Shown here in pieces: positions 37,349 to 45,095 of a stretch of 64,000 bases of DNA. The stretch lies in NCBI RefSeq assembly GCF_014641595.1, contig NZ_BMIA01000001.1, forward strand, positions 1,612,001 through 1,676,000, in the 5' to 3' direction. The stretch's first letter is position 1; each line of letters opens with the position of its first letter. Made by a program: the position numbers and the translations under genes. The notes under the pieces were generated by a model. It was not told the DNA's origin. It made no database searches and saw nothing but the letters and a program-made list of their open reading frames with translations. The stretch comes from Dyadobacter endophyticus. GTDB lineage: Bacteria; Bacteroidota; Bacteroidia; Cytophagales; Spirosomataceae.

Positions 37349-38050
37349 ATGACCACCATTGAAAACCTCGACTGGGCTTCCATTCGCGAAAACCTTCACC
37401 AGCGCGGCTATGCGCAACTTAATCAGCTTCTGAATCCAGAGGAATGCGACAATCTGATTGCTGAATATGCCAACCCGGCACATTACCGCAAGACGATCGT
37501 CATGGAGCGATATCGCTTTGGGCTGGGTGAGTATAAATACTTTTCTTATCCACTACCCTCAATTATCCAACGGCTGCGCGAAAGCATTTACCCAAAACTG
37601 GCGCCCATTGCTAATCAATGGATGAATGCGCTCAGCAAAGAAAATCCCTACCCTGCTCATTTAGAAGATTTTCAGGAACTGTGTAAGGCTGAGGGACAAA
37701 CAAAACCGACGGTACTGATCCTGAAATACGGCCAAGGCGGCCATAATACGTTGCATCAGGACCTTTATGGCGAGCTGTTCTTTCCGATTCAAATGGTGCT
37801 GTTCCTCAACGAGCCGGACGAGGACTATACCGGCGGCGAATTCGTTATGACCGAACAAATACCACGTGCGCAATCGAAGGCCATTGTTTTAAAACCCCGG
37901 AAAGGCGATGCGTTGCTTTTTACGACGAATTTCAGACCAGTGAAAGGCAGCAAGGGCTACTACCGCGTCAATATGAAGCACGGCGTGAGCGAAGTGCATG
38001 GCGGCCAGCGGTACACGTTAGGTATTATTTTTCATGATGCATTGAGCTAA
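37349..38050 (+). CDS. 2OG-Fe(II) oxygenase (COG3826-type, linked to alkylation repair)
   Basis: Predicted non-haem iron, 2-oxoglutarate-dependent dioxygenase of 233 residues. The fold signature is HQD near 136-138 in NTLHQDLYGELFFPIQMVLF, the distal His near 211 in YRVNMKHGVSEV, and the following RYTLGIIFHDA that would bind 2-oxoglutarate. The family starts with a conserved CDNLIAEY and RFGLGEYKYFSYPLP segment, which is present. Members often sit beside ada, alkA or alkB genes, as here, so removal of alkyl damage is likely but unproven for this family. The Ada-like gene follows after 40 bases on the same strand. Confidence 0.85.
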   Translation: MTTIENLDWASIRENLHQRGYAQLNQLLNPEECDNLIAEYANPAHYRKTIVMERYRFGLGEYKYFSYPLPSIIQRLRESIYPKLAPIANQWMNALSKENPYPAHLEDFQELCKAEGQTKPTVLILKYGQGGHNTLHQDLYGELFFPIQMVLFLNEPDEDYTGGEFVMTEQIPRAQSKAIVLKPRKGDALLFTTNFRPVKGSKGYYRVNMKHGVSEVHGGQRYTLGIIFHDALS

Positions 38051-38090
38051 AACCGGGCATTTCCCGGCAAATGCATTTAAAACAGCACGC

Positions 38091-38348
38091 ATGATCAGCC
38101 ACGAAGAACTAGGCCCGGAAAACTTCGCGACGAGCCGGAAGCTGAAACGAATGATTGCCAGCTTTGCCATCACAATGGCCGGCAACCGCAACCTTAAAAT
38201 TTACGGTCGATTATCCTGCGGTTCGGGAAAACGAATGAAACGAAGCACCAGGGTATTCTTCTCCGACGAGCGTGACGCGCTCACGCATGGGTACCGCCCG
38301 TGCGGGCATTGCATGCGCGAGGCATATTTGAAATGGAAATTAAGTTAG
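38091..38348 (+). CDS. Small Ada-type metal-binding domain protein
   Basis: 85 residues corresponding to the zinc-binding, methyl-phosphotriester-accepting domain of Ada, free of the other Ada domains. Residues about 37-80 read IYGRLSCGSGKRMKRSTRVF, then GYRPCGHCMREAYLKWK. Three cysteines (43, 71, 74) and His73 are the candidate ligands; the second cysteine of the usual first pair is absent, which I recall is normal for this stand-alone Bacteroidota form. It lies between the oxygenase and a convergent AlkA-type gene whose end overlaps it by nine bases. It is likely a DNA-repair or sensing protein. Confidence 0.82.
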   Translation: MISHEELGPENFATSRKLKRMIASFAITMAGNRNLKIYGRLSCGSGKRMKRSTRVFFSDERDALTHGYRPCGHCMREAYLKWKLS

Positions 38349-39248
38349 TGGCTTTACAGCCAGGCTCCTCCACAAATAGAACGTGACATAGGTTTCCCAG
38401 CCTGCATAATCACGGAAAAAGGCTTCGATTTTGTCCTTTTCAGTACGCTCTGCGATGATACCATGACCAGTCAGCGCATTCAGCAGCCCCACATCTCCAT
38501 GGGGAATACCCTCGGGCGCACGGAACGACTTCATAAGCACATAATTGGCCGTCCAGATACCAATTCCCTTGTGCCCCACCAACGCCTTCTGTCGTGACTC
38601 AAAATCCGGCAAAGCGTCGATTAGCGAACGGCTGAGCGTGCCCTCCACGAATGCGCGAGCCGCACCAATCACATATTCCGCCTTTTTTTGTGAAAACTGC
38701 ATTCCCCGCAGCACATCGATTTCCGCATTGGCCAAAACTGCCGGTTCAGGAAAAATATGAAAAACCTGATTATCCCATTCAATATGCCGACCATAGCGCT
38801 CTACCATGCGCCGTTTCATTTTATATGCAAATGTGAGGTTAATCTGCTGCCCGATAATGGACCAGCAAAGTGCTTCAAACATATCGGAAATGCCCATCAG
38901 CCGCAAGCCGGAGAAATTTTCAGCCATATATGCCAGGCGGCTGTCCCGCTTTAACTGCATATAAAACGGCAGAAGGTCGCGATCCAGATCGAACCAATCG
39001 CTGACGTAAGCTGTGAGAAAATCGCGGCATTCCGGATTTGCAACACCTTCCAGAATCTCGATTTTTAAAAAATTACCCTGCTCACTTACCTGGAAAAGCA
39101 CGTCGCCATAAGGCGTCGCAATTGCTTTGAAAACTGCTGTTTCAGTTACCAAATGCAGGCAATCGTCGTAATTGCGGTTTAAAAACCAGAGGCATTCCTG
39201 GAAATTGAAAAGCGGCGGGACCGCGATAAGGATAGTTTGTTGATGCAT
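38340..39248 (-). CDS. DNA-3-methyladenine glycosylase II, AlkA-like
   Basis: Base-excision enzyme that removes alkylated purines; 302 residues. The N-terminal domain has FLNRNYDDCLHLV and the middle GISDMFEALCWSIIGQQINL (about 119-138), the helical core. The helix-hairpin-helix LVGHKGIGIWTANYVLM (about 223-239) is followed by the catalytic Asp252 in PHGDVGLL. These are all expected for AlkA. The convergent end overlaps the Ada-type gene by nine bases. Together with the oxygenase they form a small alkylation-damage group. Confidence 0.9.
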   Translation of the reverse strand: MHQQTILIAVPPLFNFQECLWFLNRNYDDCLHLVTETAVFKAIATPYGDVLFQVSEQGNFLKIEILEGVANPECRDFLTAYVSDWFDLDRDLLPFYMQLKRDSRLAYMAENFSGLRLMGISDMFEALCWSIIGQQINLTFAYKMKRRMVERYGRHIEWDNQVFHIFPEPAVLANAEIDVLRGMQFSQKKAEYVIGAARAFVEGTLSRSLIDALPDFESRQKALVGHKGIGIWTANYVLMKSFRAPEGIPHGDVGLLNALTGHGIIAERTEKDKIEAFFRDYAGWETYVTFYLWRSLAVKPLT

Positions 39249-39272
39249 CTTGGGGTTAATTCACTCATTCAC

Positions 39273-40292
39273 TCAATGCACGATTTTGAAAACCAGTTCC
39301 CGCAGCAGCTCACCCTCGGGAATACTCGTGCCGTCAAGCCCTTTCAAACGCCCGTCGCTTTCGCGCAGGTAATGGATAATATTAACAACCTTGCCCATTG
39401 GATAATTTCGCGCGGCCAGCAGATAATCCTTGACGAAATACGGGTTAACACCCAGCTCCACAGCCAGCCCCTTTTCCGATTTGTCGCGCGCCGCATGGGT
39501 AAGGAGTAGTTTCGAGAAAAATCCGAACAAAATGATCAACACCGGCGCCAGCGGATTGTCCTTGGAATTGGAAGCAAAAAAAGCGGCTATCTGGTTCGCT
39601 TTCAGCACATCGCGATGCATCAATGCCTTTTGAAATTCAAAAACATTATATTCTTTGCTTATACCTACAAACTTTTCAATCGCCGTCGCATCAATACCTT
39701 CGTCTACACGCAGGTTCACCATGATCTTGCGAATCTCGTTTGAAAGCCGTTTCAGGTCGTTACCAATGTTATCCACCAGCATTTGAACGGCCTTCGGACT
39801 GATTTTTACGCCCTCGTGCTGGCAAAATGAGCCTACCCAGTCGGGCAGCTTGTTGTCATACATCTTTTTAGATTGCACCACCACCCCATTTGCATTGCAG
39901 GCTTTAAGGTAAGATTTTCGCTCGTCTGCGTTGGCGTGATAGCAAAACACCAGCACGGTGCTTGGCACGGGGTTCAAGGCATAATCTTCTAATCGCTGCT
40001 GCTGTTCCTTCTGTTCAATGCCGTTCAGGCGGTGTGCTTCTTTCACCAAAACCAGCTGACGCTCGGCCATGAAAGGAAACCGCCGCGCATAGCTCAGCAC
40101 GCCGGCCACGTCGGTGTCTTTTCCGTACAGCACAAACTGGTTAAATCCCCGCTCCGATTCCGGAACCACTTTATTTTCAAGCTCTTCGGCAATAGAATCG
40201 ATGTAATAGGGTTCGTCGCCGTGCAGGAAGTACAGCGGCCGAAACTTCTTGCTTTTGAGCTCTTTAAGGATAATATCAGGTGTTTGTGCCAT
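39273..40292 (-). CDS. holA: DNA polymerase III subunit delta
   Basis: Clamp-loader subunit that opens the beta clamp. It has about 339 residues from the ATG at 40292 (MAQTPDIILKELKSKKFRPL); the ORF extends eight residues upstream without need. The AAA-like N-terminus contains YFLHGDEPYYIDSIAEELEN, the usual HolA motif, then VLVKEAHRLNG and PSTVLVFCYHANADERKSYL. The C-terminal helical part has VGISKEYNVFEFQKALMHRD. It is the downstream member of a minus-strand pair with the ACP phosphodiesterase gene. The 24-base gap to the AlkA gene contains copies of ATTCACTC. Confidence 0.94.
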   Translation of the reverse strand: MAQTPDIILKELKSKKFRPLYFLHGDEPYYIDSIAEELENKVVPESERGFNQFVLYGKDTDVAGVLSYARRFPFMAERQLVLVKEAHRLNGIEQKEQQQRLEDYALNPVPSTVLVFCYHANADERKSYLKACNANGVVVQSKKMYDNKLPDWVGSFCQHEGVKISPKAVQMLVDNIGNDLKRLSNEIRKIMVNLRVDEGIDATAIEKFVGISKEYNVFEFQKALMHRDVLKANQIAAFFASNSKDNPLAPVLIILFGFFSKLLLTHAARDKSEKGLAVELGVNPYFVKDYLLAARNYPMGKVVNIIHYLRESDGRLKGLDGTSIPEGELLRELVFKIVH

Positions 40293-40352
40293 GAGTTTGG
40301 GAATTGAGACCGGCATGCGGTCCAGGCATCAAATTTACCGTTCCACAACGAT

Positions 40353-40955
40353 TTATGCCGCGTTTTCGACGATAAATTGCCCTGCCTGCCGGCGCAATTC
40401 CGGAAAAAAGGAGACGAATTTGGTATAATAGAACTCTTCATTGGCTTGCAAGTCGCTGACAGCCGTGGAGATAGGCGCTAAAAACTCCGCCCGGCGCGAA
40501 AGGCGGTGAAACGTGGTATCAATACCGTCGAACGTCTCATAAGTGTTGAGCCAGTCCTGCCGGATCATCGAACGCACCATCGGCACCATTGTCTCCGGGA
40601 TAAGGTGGGCGTTCCGCTCGATCACCGAATAAATCCGGTGCGCGTATACGAAAAGCGGTTCATGATGGTAATGCTCGAAATTTTTGGCGAGGAAATAATC
40701 GAAATAGATGTCCATCACGATTCCCGCCAGCTTTCCCTGTGTAACCGCCGCCACATCTTTGGCTTCGAGTACTTCGGGATGCTTATCCGTAAATGAATCG
40801 ATAAAGCGGTGCAGTTTCAGCCCCAGCACATAGTCGGGATTCCAGTTGGCAGTCTTTTCATCACTCAGACGTCCTTTAATGAAGTCACCGACATAATTGC
40901 CCATCATCACCCCCTCATTCTCGCCAGACAGCAAAATATGTGCTAAAAAATTCAT
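40353..40955 (-). CDS. Acyl carrier protein phosphodiesterase (AcpH/DUF479 family)
   Basis: Predicted metal-dependent hydrolase that removes the phosphopantetheine arm from acyl carrier protein. The 200 residues begin MNFLAHILLSGENEGVMMGN, then YVGDFIKGRLSD, both AcpH/DUF479 hallmarks (NFLAH and GNxxGDFIKG). LKLHRFIDSFTDKHPEV supplies the HRxxD-type metal ligands, and GIVMDIYFDYFLAKNFEHY another set. HD-like helical fold expected. The cellular role of this activity is unclear even in E. coli, so the call is by family. Confidence 0.9.
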   Translation of the reverse strand: MNFLAHILLSGENEGVMMGNYVGDFIKGRLSDEKTANWNPDYVLGLKLHRFIDSFTDKHPEVLEAKDVAAVTQGKLAGIVMDIYFDYFLAKNFEHYHHEPLFVYAHRIYSVIERNAHLIPETMVPMVRSMIRQDWLNTYETFDGIDTTFHRLSRRAEFLAPISTAVSDLQANEEFYYTKFVSFFPELRRQAGQFIVENAA

Positions 40956-40982
40956 CCAAATGACATTTTGACAAAATTGCCG

Positions 40983-40990
40983 TACGTTTG
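40983..40990 (+). promoter_or_regulatory. -7 box of the FKBP gene
   Basis: TACGTTTG, a full TAnnTTTG match, 62 bases upstream of the ATG at 41053. No good -33 TTG lies at the 20-base position, so the call is moderate. Confidence 0.45.
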
Positions 40991-41052
40991 TTCCAGTACT
41001 CTCTCACGGAACAATTCTTTTACAACAACCATTATTTTAATCAAACTAGCAA

Positions 41053-41568
41053 ATGAAAATCGAAAAAAATAACGTCGTAGCGTTAACATATAGCCTCAGC
41101 ATTCCTGACTCTGAAGGCGAAACAGATGTTGTCGAAGTAGTGTCTGAAAATGACCCGATGTATTTTATCCACGGCATCAGCGGACTGCCGGAGGGTTTCG
41201 AAAGCCAGATCGAAGGCCTTTCTGCGGGCGATACTTTTGATTTTACCGTCTCTCCCGAAGAAGGTTACGGAGAATATGATGAAGAAGCGGTTGTAGACCT
41301 GCCGAAATCGGTTTTCCAAAATAGTGAAGTGGATCAAAACGAGCTGTTGCAGGTAGGCAACATCATCCCAATGACCAACGAAGAAGGCGAAAGACTACAC
41401 GGTCAGATCGTCGAAATCCAGGATGACGTCGTAATCATGAACTTTAATCACCCGCTGGCAGGCAAGGAAATGCATTTCTCGGGCAAGGTGCTGAGCGTGC
41501 GTGCAGCAACACGTGAAGAGCTCGATCATGGGCATGTGCACGGTACGGGGGGAGTGCATCATCATTAA
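41053..41568 (+). CDS. FKBP-type peptidyl-prolyl cis-trans isomerase, SlyD-like
   Basis: Cytosolic prolyl isomerase/chaperone of 171 residues. It follows the SlyD layout: an FKBP half (NVVALTYSLSIPDSEGETDV, GISGLPEGFESQIEGLSAGD), an insert-in-flap chaperone segment (about 75-125, GEYDEEAVVDLPKSVFQNSE), and the returning strand DDVVIMNFNHPLAGKEMHFS. The C-terminus ends in a histidine-rich tail (HGHVHGTGGVHHH) that could bind nickel or zinc, as in SlyD of other phyla. It appears to be transcribed alone. Confidence 0.92.
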   Translation: MKIEKNNVVALTYSLSIPDSEGETDVVEVVSENDPMYFIHGISGLPEGFESQIEGLSAGDTFDFTVSPEEGYGEYDEEAVVDLPKSVFQNSEVDQNELLQVGNIIPMTNEEGERLHGQIVEIQDDVVIMNFNHPLAGKEMHFSGKVLSVRAATREELDHGHVHGTGGVHHH

Positions 41569-41581
41569 TGAGTGAATGTCG

Positions 41582-41625
41582 GAATGAGTGAATGAATGAA
41601 TAACCGCAAAAACATTCACTCATTC
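41582..41625. terminator. Hairpin built from GAGTGAAT repeats between convergent genes
   Basis: Perfect 13-bp stem GAATGAGTGAATG / CATTCACTCATTC with an 18-base loop. Extra copies of GAGTGAAT and ATTCACTC lie on both sides (41569-41640). It probably ends both the FKBP and the deaminase transcripts; T-runs are weak. Confidence 0.6.
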
Positions 41626-41635
41626 ACTCATTTAC

Positions 41636-42118
41636 TCACTCAATCATTGGCTGATACTGCTCCACCTCCACACCAAACCTTCGCAAAAACTCCACGCCCT
41701 CTTCGATCGCAATGCCCTTGTAGGCCGCATACGAGTGCAGGAAAATCACTTTCCTGATCTTCATCGTGTAAATCACCCTTGCACAGGCAATGCACGGCGC
41801 GAGTGTGACAAAAAGTGTTGATCCTTCGATATTTGAACCGTTTTTGACGGCGAACAGAATGGCGTTCTGCTCAGCATGCAATGCCAGCGAGCAACTCCCT
41901 TTTGCATCGCGCGGGCATCCTACGCCCGGAAATTCTTCATCGCAGTTGTGCGTGCCCGCCGGCGGCCCGTTGTAGCCAATTGAAATAATCCGCGTGTCCT
42001 TCGTTAGCACCGCACCCACCTGTGCTTTTATACAATGCGAACGTTTGGCAAGATTTTTTGCCAGGTCCATATAAATGTCATCAAATTCCGGCCGCAAATT
42101 CGTTGTAGCTATTGTCAT
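41636..42118 (-). CDS. dCMP deaminase family protein
   Basis: Zinc-dependent deaminase of the cytidine/deoxycytidylate family. It converts dCMP to dUMP or feeds competence-related ComEB-like functions. It has 160 residues from the ATG at 42118; a TTG in frame at 42142 would add eight. The zinc site is HAEQNA (His81, Glu83) and PCIACA (Cys109, Cys112). It also has IGYNGPPAGTHNCDE and the CPRD segment typical of dCMP deaminases. It is convergent with the FKBP gene and lies back to back with the secreted protein at 42192. Confidence 0.92.
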   Translation of the reverse strand: MTIATTNLRPEFDDIYMDLAKNLAKRSHCIKAQVGAVLTKDTRIISIGYNGPPAGTHNCDEEFPGVGCPRDAKGSCSLALHAEQNAILFAVKNGSNIEGSTLFVTLAPCIACARVIYTMKIRKVIFLHSYAAYKGIAIEEGVEFLRRFGVEVEQYQPMIE

Positions 42119-42191
42119 TCTCTGGTCAATCGAAAAATTCAAGGTACAAAATTAGGGAAATGACGGCTGGATTCAACGCAGTTTGAAAAGT

Positions 42192-43277
42192 ATGACTAGA
42201 AGCATATTGCTTATTTTCTTCCTGACCATCCTCCTTAACCCGCTTTTCGCACAGCAGGAGAAGTCGGTTGTTACCCTCACCAAAGACCCCGCAGGCCTTT
42301 TCAAATCCTATAAATTCTTTATTCAAAATGTAGAAGACCAGCGCCCTCAACCGGGAGCCGCACTGGGCAAAGTTATCGCCCTGGGCAGGGAAATCCCGGT
42401 AGTATTGGCCGGAAAGGCCGAAAATGAGCTGTTCGGGTACTGGTCGTACCTCGCGCCGAAGAAAGAGCAATCCTATTTGCCGCTTTACATTACCATTAAG
42501 GAACTGTCTGTCAGCGAAAAGCGCGTTGGACCAAACAGGGTTACGGGCGAAGTGCGGCTGAATGTCCGCTTCCGATGGTACCGTAATATGGAGCCCGTGG
42601 AGCTTACTGGATATCAAACGGCAGCCAATTATACGCGGCCGGAAACTGCGTTCACCCACGATAAGTTAATCAAACAGCTTGTGGATCAAGCGTTAAGCCA
42701 TTTTCAAAAGTGGATGACATCCAATGGGGGCAAAACGTCGGCGCTGGCCCGCAATCTGGTGCTTACATTCAAAGAAATTAACAACACGGCCTCCGAGGAC
42801 ACGGTTTTTTACTCTCCAAAACGACCGCTGATCTGGAATGATTTTAAGGTAAGAAGTGCGAAACCGGGCAGCAGGTATGCAGCTGCGGTATTCACCAGTT
42901 TCGGGTATGAAGGCCGCTCCTATCCAAAAGGCGATGATCTGGTGGTGGAAATTGGTTTAAAGACCTTCATGGTCAAAAGCATGTCGTGGGGCCGGCCGGA
43001 GTCGCGCGATGCGGGCACATTGCGTCATGAGCAGATCCATTTCGACATTACGAGGTTGGTAGTAGAGAAGTTTAAAGAACGCCTCAGAAAAGCGGAATTA
43101 ACCTTTGAAGACTACGACAGCGAGATTCAATACCAGTTTCTCGAAGCTTTTCGGGAAATGAACCACGATCAGGAACAATACGACGGAGAAACCGGCCACG
43201 GCCTGAATGCGGGCGTCCAGGCCGCGTGGGATAAAAAAATTGCACAGCAAATCGAAGCGCTCTATTCGGTGCAGTAA
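42192..43277 (+). CDS. Secreted protein with C-terminal HExxH-like (DUF922-type) domain
   Basis: 361 residues from the ATG at 42192; a TTG nine bases upstream is also in frame. The signal peptide is MTRSILLIFFLTILLNPLFA-QQ. The first half (about 20-185) has no recognised family. The second half contains LIWNDFKVRSAKPGSRYAAA and LRHEQIHFDITRLVVEKFKE, where HEQIH looks like a zincin HExxH site, as in DUF922 proteins. AWDKKIAQQIEAL lies near the end. A periplasmic or secreted metalloprotease is possible, but only one motif supports it. It stands alone between a deaminase and comEC. Confidence 0.65.
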   Translation: MTRSILLIFFLTILLNPLFAQQEKSVVTLTKDPAGLFKSYKFFIQNVEDQRPQPGAALGKVIALGREIPVVLAGKAENELFGYWSYLAPKKEQSYLPLYITIKELSVSEKRVGPNRVTGEVRLNVRFRWYRNMEPVELTGYQTAANYTRPETAFTHDKLIKQLVDQALSHFQKWMTSNGGKTSALARNLVLTFKEINNTASEDTVFYSPKRPLIWNDFKVRSAKPGSRYAAAVFTSFGYEGRSYPKGDDLVVEIGLKTFMVKSMSWGRPESRDAGTLRHEQIHFDITRLVVEKFKERLRKAELTFEDYDSEIQYQFLEAFREMNHDQEQYDGETGHGLNAGVQAAWDKKIAQQIEALYSVQ

Positions 43278-43310
43278 TGCCCTTTAAGGCGATTCGAATG
43301 ACTTACCCGG

Positions 43311-45089
43311 CTACGGGGCTGCAATGCGGATAATGTCCTGAATTTCACGGCTTAACGCGTAGTTTTTTATATTAAAATCAAAAGCGCGCGTGTCCTCTGC
43401 AAATGCCTTATTACTCACAAGGTAAAGTTCACCGCCTGATTTAAAGCCCACTACCTGATGTTTAGGAACCAGAAAGCTGACCATCTCGGCATTCAGGTGC
43501 GTATTCAAACCGCCTGATATTGAAATAGTTGCGAAAATTACTACCGATACCGCTGTCCATTTCAGGCAATACACTGAGCGCTGGTACACAGTATACCAAA
43601 CCAGTAGAATTATACTATACAGCAAAATCACTTCCAATGCGCTTAAATGCAAGTTTTCCAACAAATGTCCGGGAAGCGATCGTGGGATCGAGGCCGACCA
43701 GTCCGTAAGCCCGGCAGAAAGTGTTACGACTTGGCCGGCAACCCAGGCAAGCCACGAAATCCCGACAGGACTAATCAGCAACAGAACCAATGCAGCTGGC
43801 AGCAAGATATTCGTAAATACCACCACCAGCGGGTTTACCAGCCAGAAGTAAGTCGGGAATTGATGAAAGTAGAAAAGACTCAGCGGGAATGTCGCAATCT
43901 GGGCCGCGAGGGCAAGCGCACTTACCTGCCACACAAACCTGATAAGGCTATTTGTAGGGTTCACAATATCAAAAATAGGTTGATAAAGCAGAAAAATCCC
44001 CGCCATAGCCAGGTATGACAGCTGAAAACCGACATCATACAATGCACAGGGATCGAGCAGGAGAATTATGAGCGCCGAAAATGCCAGCGTGTTCATCGGG
44101 TAATGCTTTCGTCCGGCCACTTCGGCCGTTACCAGTACCATGCACATCAATGTAGCACGCTGGACGGAGGGCGGCAAACCGGTAACCAGCGCATAAAATC
44201 CCAGTAATGCAGCTGTGAGGAAGAGATAAATCCATTTTCCAAAGCGCCAACGCTTCAACCAGCCGAAAGCCGTACTAATGGCCAGAAAGATAATGGCTAC
44301 GTGCATTCCGGAAACGGAAAGAATATGCACCGCGCCCGAAATAACGTAATCGCCTACTTGTTGCTCGCCGAGATCGTCGCGGCGGCCCAACAGCATAGCC
44401 TTCACAAGCCCGTATGCCGCGGAATCAATATGCTCGCGGAAACGGTCGTCAGCCCATTGAGAAACTGTTTCAGGCCAATAAGCAGGATTTCCCTTGTTAC
44501 CGGCGGACATCAGCTGGCAGGAACCCTTATTTACAAATGCGGTAAAAAGGATACCCTTGTTCCTCAAATACCGGGCATAGTCAAACTGTTCGGGGTTTTG
44601 CGGCGGAGCGGGTTGCTCCAACCGTCCGTTGATCATCAACTTGTCGCCGGGTCTGGGAATGATCGGGAGGCTATCCGGCAAATAAATCAATGCCCTCACC
44701 GGATAATTAACCCATTGCTTTCCGCTTTTAAACTGTTCGGTCCGGATCTCAAAGCGAATGGAATTGGTCCGCTTTTCGGGTATGGTCGTCACTACGGCTG
44801 CGAAGGATTGGTATTCCAATGCATTAAGTCCGCTGAGCTGCCTGTCTTTTTCCTCCTCGACCCGCATTTTAACACCAGCTCCCAAAAGAAACATCCAGGC
44901 AGCCAAACCAATAGCGAAGCCTGTCTTGCGCCGCAGCAGATACAGCGAAATACATCCCAACGTCACGGCAACCACGGGTATTAATATAAAAACAACCGGC
45001 ATACCGGCGGTCGTACGGAATGCGTCGCCTGCCAATATGCCGGTTGCTAGGAATAGTACTACGCTTACAAACGGAGCGCGTGGTAGCAT
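43311..45089 (-). CDS. ComEC/Rec2-family DNA-uptake channel
   Basis: Polytopic inner-membrane protein of 592 residues thought to carry single-stranded DNA into the cytoplasm. Three N-terminal helices are followed by a DUF4131-type periplasmic region. The competence domain then has LLGRRDDLGEQQVGDYVISG, AVHILSVSGMHVAIIFLAIS, GLPPSVQRATLMCMVLVTAE and LLDPCALYDVGFQLSYLAMA. The C-terminal metallo-beta-lactamase-like domain of Gram-positive ComEC is absent, as is common here. Only six bases separate it from the M43 protease gene upstream. Confidence 0.93.
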   Translation of the reverse strand: MLPRAPFVSVVLFLATGILAGDAFRTTAGMPVVFILIPVVAVTLGCISLYLLRRKTGFAIGLAAWMFLLGAGVKMRVEEEKDRQLSGLNALEYQSFAAVVTTIPEKRTNSIRFEIRTEQFKSGKQWVNYPVRALIYLPDSLPIIPRPGDKLMINGRLEQPAPPQNPEQFDYARYLRNKGILFTAFVNKGSCQLMSAGNKGNPAYWPETVSQWADDRFREHIDSAAYGLVKAMLLGRRDDLGEQQVGDYVISGAVHILSVSGMHVAIIFLAISTAFGWLKRWRFGKWIYLFLTAALLGFYALVTGLPPSVQRATLMCMVLVTAEVAGRKHYPMNTLAFSALIILLLDPCALYDVGFQLSYLAMAGIFLLYQPIFDIVNPTNSLIRFVWQVSALALAAQIATFPLSLFYFHQFPTYFWLVNPLVVVFTNILLPAALVLLLISPVGISWLAWVAGQVVTLSAGLTDWSASIPRSLPGHLLENLHLSALEVILLYSIILLVWYTVYQRSVYCLKWTAVSVVIFATISISGGLNTHLNAEMVSFLVPKHQVVGFKSGGELYLVSNKAFAEDTRAFDFNIKNYALSREIQDIIRIAAP

Positions 45090-45095
45090 GTGTAT

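Noticed and set aside
41569..41640. CRISPR-like repeat array
   Set aside because: Units are 8 bases long and adjacent without spacers; no cas genes occur in the window.
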